Source of the DNA: Paraspadella gotoi
Taxonomy: Eukaryota > Chaetognatha
DNA: 64,000 nt
Assembly: GCA_051294375.1 (NCBI GenBank)
Contig: CM119269.1
Span: forward strand, 9,608,782 to 9,672,781
Direction of reading: 5' to 3'
Shown: in pieces, positions 58,413-64,000 of the stretch
How positions within the stretch are numbered: the first letter of the stretch is position 1
Layout of the letters: every line of letters starts with the position of its first letter
Position numbers and translations under genes: made by a program
The notes under the pieces: model-generated
Databases searched by the model: none
Told to the model about the DNA's origin: nothing
The model's input: the letters and a program-made list of their open reading frames with translations, nothing else

Positions 58413-58413
<1 letters not shown>

Positions 58414-59376
58414 GAACCGGAAATGAAGGCGTAATGCGATCGGAGTAAAGTTCAACACATGGAAAACCAACGAACTCACTTATTTAATTTATTTATATGT
58501 TTTTTTTTTGTGTGGTTTGTGTCTACGTTGCAATGTTAAAGCTTAAATGAATAGGATTCGTTCCAACAACGTAATCGTCTTTTTAGGATTTATTTCGAGT
58601 AACTATACTTCAGTCCTTCAGATTGTTTATAAATTTATTTCGCATAATGCAGTGTTTATACATAATCCTATCTATTCGTTATAAAAATACTTTGTTTGTC
58701 TGAAATATTAGTTATGAGGGTTTTTTTTTCATAAAAAGAGAAAAAGTAGTTGCGACCATCTGAGCTCAACTCATGAGCAGATCGCTTGCATTCGTCTTTC
58801 ATTTTTCGTTCATCAATGAATAAAAATTGATCCATCAATGAGCCCCTACCATCACATTTAATCTTTTATATTAAGGGATTTTTATATTAAAGTAGTATAT
58901 TTTTTAATTTTAGTAAGTAATATCATTCTCTCACATTTTTAAGTGGCTTTCAGAGATATTAAATATTGATAATATCTTAATTAATATTGTCTAAAAAAAA
59001 GTGTTAAAAAAGTTTTTTAAAAAAAAATTCAAATTTAAAAACAGTGTGGGAAAATAAAACCCCATTTTAAAGCCAAACTTTCTTCCACTCATTGTCAAGC
59101 ATATCTTAACTATCAATATAAAATTTTAAACACATAAATGATTTTGGTATTTTTTTACTCAACTTATTTTTAAAATCAATAAATAACCACTGGTTGCAAA
59201 TGGCAGCGTTTTTCTACCGGCGCTTGTAAACATTGTCCACCATGTAGTCAAAGAATTTTCCAAATTGAAGTTCTAATCTTATAACAATTTATAAATTCTT
59301 TTAATAACATTTCACGCTCGGGTTTTCCTCACTCTGCACTCTCACTTCCTCAGCTCTCACCCTCACTCCTCCTCAC

Positions 59377-59542
59377 CGTGTAGGAGTGAGAGTGACGAAG
59401 TAAATGGGAAGAAAGGCCAACGCAAATGATAACAAGTGTGTACATCGTGAATCCGATAAACTTGCGACTCGAGAAATTCTCGGGGTTTTCGAGTTTTTGA
59501 ACGCGTAGACTGTGCAAATGAGATTAGGATCATGGTGTAGAC
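59377..59542 (-). pseudogene. mGluR: Degraded mGluR TM5-6 exon, second copy
   Basis: 166 bp against 168 in the intact exon, with one-base changes that break the frame (the minus reading passes [11 protein letters not shown], loses frame through the loop, and regains FLPIYFVTL). Splice sites are kept. Most likely a noisy duplicate of the exon at 57,087-57,254. Confidence 0.8.
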
Positions 59543-59594
59543 CTGGGAAGGGAGAGAGAGGGAGTTGAATGACGCAAAAAATGTGATGAAAGAG

Positions 59595-59620
59595 TGAAAG
59601 CGAGAGAGAGAGAGAGAGAG

Positions 59621-59651
<31 letters not shown>

Positions 59652-59670
59652 AGAGAGAGAAGAGAGCGAG
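59595..59670. repeat. (GA)n microsatellite
   Basis: Interrupted GA array, followed by AT dinucleotides at 59,680-59,708. Confidence 0.85.
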
Positions 59671-59891
59671 AGAAGATAATATATTATATATAATATATAT
59701 ATATATTTTATCATTTGCCCATTTCAACATGATCCCGGTAGCGTTTACAGAGTCAGAGAAGGGAGAGAGAATGTGAAAGAGAGATGGGAGCGAAAAAGAG
59801 GAAGAGTGACAAAAGTTGTAACACGTCCGCGTGAAATGTGAAACAGTGAATCGTAGTCGTTCGTGGGGAGAAAAGTGAGTAGAGAGAGCAG

Positions 59892-59893
<2 letters not shown>

Positions 59894-59940
<47 letters not shown>

Positions 59941-59990
59941 NNNNNNNNNNNNNNNNNNNNNNNNNGAGAGAGAGAGAGAGAGAGAGAGAG
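59894..59990. repeat. (GA)n microsatellite spanning a 25-N gap
   Basis: GA repeat on both sides of 25 undetermined bases (59,941-59,965); the assembly stopped inside the repeat. Confidence 0.95.
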
Positions 59991-60062
59991 ATGATTAGTG
60001 ACATTGGACGGGCGCCAACATTGACAACGGTCATTAATAAAAACGATTCTTCCTAATGAAGG

Positions 60063-60091
60063 AACGACGACGACGACGACGACGACGACGA
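60063..60091. repeat. (CGA)n trinucleotide repeat
   Basis: About nine ACG/CGA units in the mGluR intron. Confidence 0.9.
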
Positions 60092-60188
60092 TGCTGAACT
60101 CATCATCAAAAAGAAGAGTGGAGCATTTGAGATTTGTGATTATCAGTTAAGAAGTTTAGTGGAGCTATTAAAGGAGCAATTGACTCAC

Positions 60189-60317
60189 CAATGAAATGAG
60201 GAAGGAGGCGTCCTTAGAGGAGCATTTGAGGAAGAATTTGTCGCGTTTATTCTCGTTCTCGTAAAAGTTGGTGATGGCTGGAGGTTCGAGGACACACCAC
60301 AGACAGGTGATGATAAA
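60189..60317 (-). CDS. mGluR: Metabotropic glutamate receptor, TM4/extracellular loop 2 exon
   Basis: 129 bp, 43 codons, on minus between TTTTTCCAG and GTGAGT. It encodes FIITCLWCVLEPPAITNFYE, then NENKRDKFFLKCSSKDASFL and ISL. The EPP turn after TM4 and the single Cys of loop 2 (LKC), which in class C receptors pairs with a Cys at the top of TM3, are present. SFLISL leads into VYNM of the next exon in phase 0. No breaks. Confidence 0.95.
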
Positions 60318-60530
60318 CTGGAAAAAGGGGGGGGAGAGGAATTGGGGAGATATTGAGGGGGAAGGGATAAGGATTTAGTTTAATAAACAAAGTCGTTTCT
60401 AGTTAATTTTCATAAAAATATGTTTCTTTTAATATTTTTTTTTCTACCTGACATCCTGACGTGAGCAATAAACCTTCACACGAGATAAAAGCGAAGCAAA
60501 AATAATCAGAAAATCTATTAGGGGCTTCTC

Positions 60531-60650
<120 letters not shown>

Positions 60651-61051
60651 TTATTCGCTCACTTGCCCCATGTGTCCATGATATTCATTAAGATTCATAT
60701 CGACAGCAAGAGTCAATTCGACCGCGTGGACGCCTTCTCCTTTTTCTCGCCTATAATTTTTTTTCTTCCTCCTCATTTCCTTTTTTTTTTCCTTTTTATT
60801 TTCCTCTTACTTTATTTCCATCCCTTTTCTTTTCTTTATTGACTTTGTCTCGAATGAAATTACCTTCGGCTGTAAAAACAAGAACGGCTGGAACAGTGGA
60901 TTTTTTAGAGCTAAAAATCATTTGCATATTCGGGTAGTCATATTTTTTGTTATCTTTTCTACAATTACTTCAGGGCTGAGGCGATTTATAACATATATAT
61001 GTATATATATATATCTCTCTCTCTATCTCTCTCTCTCCCTCTCTCTCCAAC

Positions 61052-61216
61052 CTGCACGCTCATGAGGACCGACGCAATGAGGATCTGACTCTTGGGCGAG
61101 ATGAAGGAAGGGCGACGAGTTCCTCTGGAGGCGGAGGCGAAGATTCTCGCGATGCGATTGGTCTTTGTAAGCAGCGACGCGTACATGCAGCAGAAGCCGA
61201 GCCCGACGCCGAACCG
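61052..61216 (-). CDS. mGluR: Metabotropic glutamate receptor, TM3/intracellular loop 2 exon
   Basis: 165 bp, 55 codons, on minus between CCCCGCAG and GTTGGA. It reads RFGVGLGFCCMYASLLTKTN, then RIARIFASASRGTRRPSFIS and PKSQILIASVLMSVQ: end of TM3, the second intracellular loop with the nearly invariant LLTKTNRIARIF, and the start of TM4. RRPSFISPKSQ corresponds to the G-protein-contacting loop of mGluRs. Phase 0 to the next exon (MSVQ/FIIT). The exons for TM1-2 and the ligand-binding domain are not found up to 64,000. Confidence 0.95.
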
Positions 61217-61540
61217 CTGCGGGGGTGGGGTGGAGAGGGTAAGGGGTCCGAGGAAAGGAAGAAAAGATTTTTTAAAAAAACGCCATCAACTATTTTTTGG
61301 AAAACGTTCTTAATTTTTTTGGCGAATTTATAAGCTATTTCTTAACCCTCATCCTTAACCTATTCCCCAAACTAATTTTATCTCTTAACTTAAAAAAAGT
61401 CTATATTTAGGTTAAATTGTTCAGTTTTTTGTAAAGATGACCCAAGTTTTATAAATATATAATAGTGAACTTAACACGTAAAATTTCAGAATTCGCTTAA
61501 TCTCACAAAGTTAGAGACAAGAATGAGAGTTCGGTTGAGT
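61217..61540 (-). other. mGluR: mGluR intron, no other feature
   Basis: AT-rich intron upstream of the TM3 exon. The acceptor region on minus is pyrimidine-rich (CCACCCC). Confidence 0.6.
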
Positions 61541-61544
61541 AGGA

Positions 61545-61700
61545 GAGAGGGAACAAAAGGTGAGTAAGACGTCGGCAGAGGGTAAGGGAAGTCTGCTGAA
61601 CGATCTACGGACAAGGTTGGGCTCTCAGGCGGAACCGTCAGGATTTGAACTCGCAACCTCTTCCACCGTTGAGTGAGTATCTCATGAGCTTGGGCAATCT
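61545..61700 (-). mobile_element. Candidate tRNA-derived SINE
   Basis: On minus a B-box GTTCAAATC (61,642-61,650) lies about 30 bases after an A-box-like AAGCTCATGAG (61,681-61,691), the spacing of tRNA internal promoters, followed by a GACGGTTCCGCC tail side. The stems do not close into a full tRNA and no CCA-side acceptor pairs, so this is a tRNA-related sequence rather than a tRNA gene. It is followed by about 90 bases of unrelated body. Confidence 0.45.
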
Positions 61701-61760
61701 CTCTCTCTCTCTCTCNNNNNNNNNNAATGTGAGCCTCTCTGCATCTCTCTCTCTGTCTGT
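61700..61760. repeat. (CT)n microsatellite with 10-N gap
   Basis: CT repeat on both sides of ten undetermined bases (61,716-61,725). Confidence 0.9.
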
Positions 61761-62605
61761 CTCGTCTTCTGGACAGGATTTCAAAACATGTTTAGAACTC
61801 ATTTCACGTTCGACTTTGATTCCTCGAGTTTCAAAGCGAAACGTGAGCATGAGAGGCAACGAAAGAAAAAAGAAAAAAAGGAAAAGAAAATGAAAAAACA
61901 GGAAAAGAAACAGAAAAAGAAGAAAAATATTAAGAGAAATATAGTAAATATGGAAAAAAAAAAGAATACAAAAGGAAAACAAGAGAATTAAAGCAGACAC
62001 TACGTAAGAACAAAGAAAGGAGGAGAAAAATGACACTAAAAAAAGAAATGATATCGGAAAATAAAATTTTAAAAAAGTAAAGAAGCCTGATAGAACAAAC
62101 AAAAAAAGGGAAAAAAAGGAATAATATAAACAAGGAAAAGAGAAAAAAAAATAGTGGAAATCGTTCGAGTCGATGAAGAAAAGATATCAAGTAAAAAATA
62201 TAGAGGAAAAACGGAACTAAACAGAAATTATTGAAAAATGATAACGAATGAGTGAATTTATGAGCACAACGACCTCTGGTTGTTTAAAAAAAATAGAGGA
62301 CAACTAAGAAGAGAAAAAATAGAAAAATAAGCACAAAAACAGAAAAAAAAACTAAAGTTAAACTATAACTTGAATTCAAACAAAGTGAAAATAAATTAAT
62401 TTAAAAAGTAATAAAATTATAAATGAGAGAAAGTCGGATAAGAAAATTGAAACAAAACTTAAAAAATAAAATAAATAAATAAAAACAAAACAGAATTGAG
62501 ATAAAAAAAAGAAACATCAAAATCTCATCGTCTTTCCAAAAGTCGGAAATAATCGTGAGGAATTGAGTCTGAGATTTGGAAAAGTGCGAGGGAAGAGGAA
62601 ATATG
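61761..62605. other. No gene recognised: A-rich intron sequence
   Basis: The plus strand is strongly A-rich (61,860-62,500), giving Lys-rich or, on minus, Phe/Leu-rich frames without protein character. Confidence 0.6.
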
Positions 62606-62607
62606 TG

Positions 62608-62608
<1 letters not shown>

Positions 62609-62646
<38 letters not shown>
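62609..62646. repeat. (GA)n microsatellite
   Basis: GA dinucleotide array ending in a GGGG tract. Confidence 0.9.
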
Positions 62647-62649
<3 letters not shown>

Positions 62650-62727
62650 GATAAATTTTCCCCATCGTCTTTTCCAGATTCTCTTTTTCTTTATGAAATA
62701 AATCCTCTTCAATCTTTTTATTCACAT

Positions 62728-63018
62728 CTTCCTATCATCTCTCTCTGTCGTCTCTATCTCTATCATCTCTATCTCTTATCATCTCTCTCTGTCGTTTTCT
62801 CTATCTCTATCTCTATCATCTATCTCTTTCTATTCATCTTCTATCTCTGTCGTCTCTATCTCTATCATCTCTATCTTCTTATATTCTCTCTGTCGTCTCT
62901 ATCTCTATCATCTCTATCTTCCTATCATCTCTCTCTGTCGGCTCTATCTCTATCATCTCTATCTTTCTATCATCTCTCTCTGTCGTCTCTATCTCTATTA
63001 TCTCTATCTTCATATCAT
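62728..63018 (+). repeat. Pyrimidine-rich minisatellite, unit about 45 bp
   Basis: Recurrent CTCTCTCTGTCGTCTCTATC, then TCTATCATCTCTATCTT, with about six imperfect copies. The Ser/Leu-rich open frame over it is a repeat translation. Confidence 0.8.
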
Positions 63019-63255
63019 CTCACCACATTTTTATTCTCAGTTCTTCCCACACTTTGACCCGCTGACCGCAGCTCTCCTTTTCTTCTTCTTCTTCCTCTTC
63101 CTCCTCGTCCTCCTCCTCTTCTCTCTTCGTGTTTTTTATTAGTTCACTGACCCTAAATATAACTTTTTTTTAAAAAAACCCTAAAACGCATTCAATATCG
63201 TTTTATTCGAATTATGCTTTTTTTAGGCTAAAAGCCCCTCATTAGAGTTGAAGCA
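63019..63255. other. No gene recognised
   Basis: TTC-rich sequence at 63,080-63,130, then AT-rich DNA. Confidence 0.6.
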
Positions 63256-63259
63256 TTCA

Positions 63260-63391
<132 letters not shown>

Positions 63392-63442
63392 AAAATTTAA
63401 ACTCAATTAACGAAATTTTTTTAAAAAATTAGTGCTTCAAAA

Positions 63443-63489
63443 ATTGAACAGGAAATAATTTCGAAAATCGAAATTATTTCCTGTTCAAT
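63443..63489. repeat. Perfect 22-bp hairpin with 3-base loop
   Basis: ATTGAACAGGAAATAATTTC plus GA is followed by AAA and its exact complement. Confidence 0.9.
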
Positions 63490-63958
63490 TCTTCAAAATC
63501 TTTTTTTATTAATCATTAATTAATTAATTTCTTAATTTTAAAGACAAAGGGTCAAATTATGGAATCCCGAGTTAAAAAAGTCATTCAAAATGAAATTCAA
63601 ACTGGCGACAGAAAAAGGAAAATTAAGCGAATTCACCGAATATTCACCATGAAAATCACTTCGTCGAGTGATCACTCAATTTTTTCGCTCTATCACACCC
63701 ACGCCCTATCACGGTATCACCACAGCATTCTATCACAATATTACCATTTCATTCAATCACTCTTCCCATACGTCATCTAATCCCCTCCTCCATCCCTTCC
63801 TCACCCCATCACCCAATCACTCCATCACCCCATCACCCCGTCAACCTTCTCCGACCCAAAGGAAAACCAATGAAAACCGAAGGCGATAAAATAGAAACGA
63901 AATCCGAAAACTCAGGGATTCATGAGTTAATAAAAGACTGAATAGAAGGAAATGTTGG

Positions 63959-63962
<4 letters not shown>
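63490..63962. other. No gene recognised: TCAC/CATC-rich intron sequence
   Basis: 63,670-63,850 is rich in TATCAC and CATCACCC words, a decayed short repeat. No coding signal. Confidence 0.55.

Positions 63963-64000
<38 letters not shown>
63963..64000. repeat. (GA)n microsatellite, continues beyond the window
   Basis: Perfect GA array running off the end. Confidence 0.95.

Noticed and set aside
61640-61700. tRNA gene on minus
   Set aside because: Only the internal promoter boxes match; acceptor and anticodon stems do not pair. Kept as a SINE candidate instead.

Overview
The window is nuclear DNA from an animal, most likely an arthropod. Genes are split by GT-AG introns, spacers and introns are AT-rich, coding exons are clearly GC-richer, and there are very long (GA)n/(CT)n and (CTTT)n microsatellites plus several MITE-like elements. 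The taxon cannot be fixed more closely from sequence alone.

Layout. About 1-7,600 is microsatellite-rich DNA with no confident gene. 7,643-8,480 (+) holds the last two exons of an unrecognised multi-pass membrane protein. 9,191-12,480 (+) is the gene for chaperonin subunit CCT1 (TCP-1 alpha); its first four exons and last exon are intact, but the middle is scrambled and frameshifted around an N gap. 16,460-23,906 (+) is a ZNF608/ZNF609/Scribbler family nuclear regulator, whose splice phases agree across six exons. From about 27.8 kb to the end lies a metabotropic glutamate receptor gene on the minus strand: TM3-4 exon at 61.1 kb, TM4/loop exon at 60.2 kb, TM5-6 exon at 57.1 kb, TM7 exon at 38.1 kb and candidate tail exons near 27.8-28.1 kb. 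Its extracellular exons would lie beyond 64 kb.

The main structural message is that 23.7-59.6 kb is highly redundant. The ZNF609 3' end and following spacer appear twice in tandem (23,670-28,986 and 29,012-34,520). The spacer plus mGluR TM7 exon appears at 34.1-38.6 kb, again at 38.7-43.9 kb, and a third time inverted at 45.65-52.15 kb. The inverted arm then runs back through the ZNF609 flank to 55,655. The TM5-6 exon also appears twice (57.1 and 59.4 kb). Joins coincide with N runs of 10, 25 or 100. The palindromic part carries many single-base indels that break coding frames, whereas 24-38.6 kb is clean. I read this as two haplotypes laid end to end plus an inserted noisy palindromic long read, not as biology, although a real duplication is not excluded.

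Comparing the copies has real value: it exposes insertion polymorphisms with empty and filled sites, including a 613-bp full-length foldback MITE with 8-bp target duplications, a roughly 0.8-kb inverted-repeat element and a 252-bp member of a dispersed repeat family. A Tc1/mariner-like 1.2-kb MITE has an unexpectedly GC-rich core. The protein genes are housekeeping or neuronal/developmental and show no functional cluster. I see no evidence for a novel multi-gene system.
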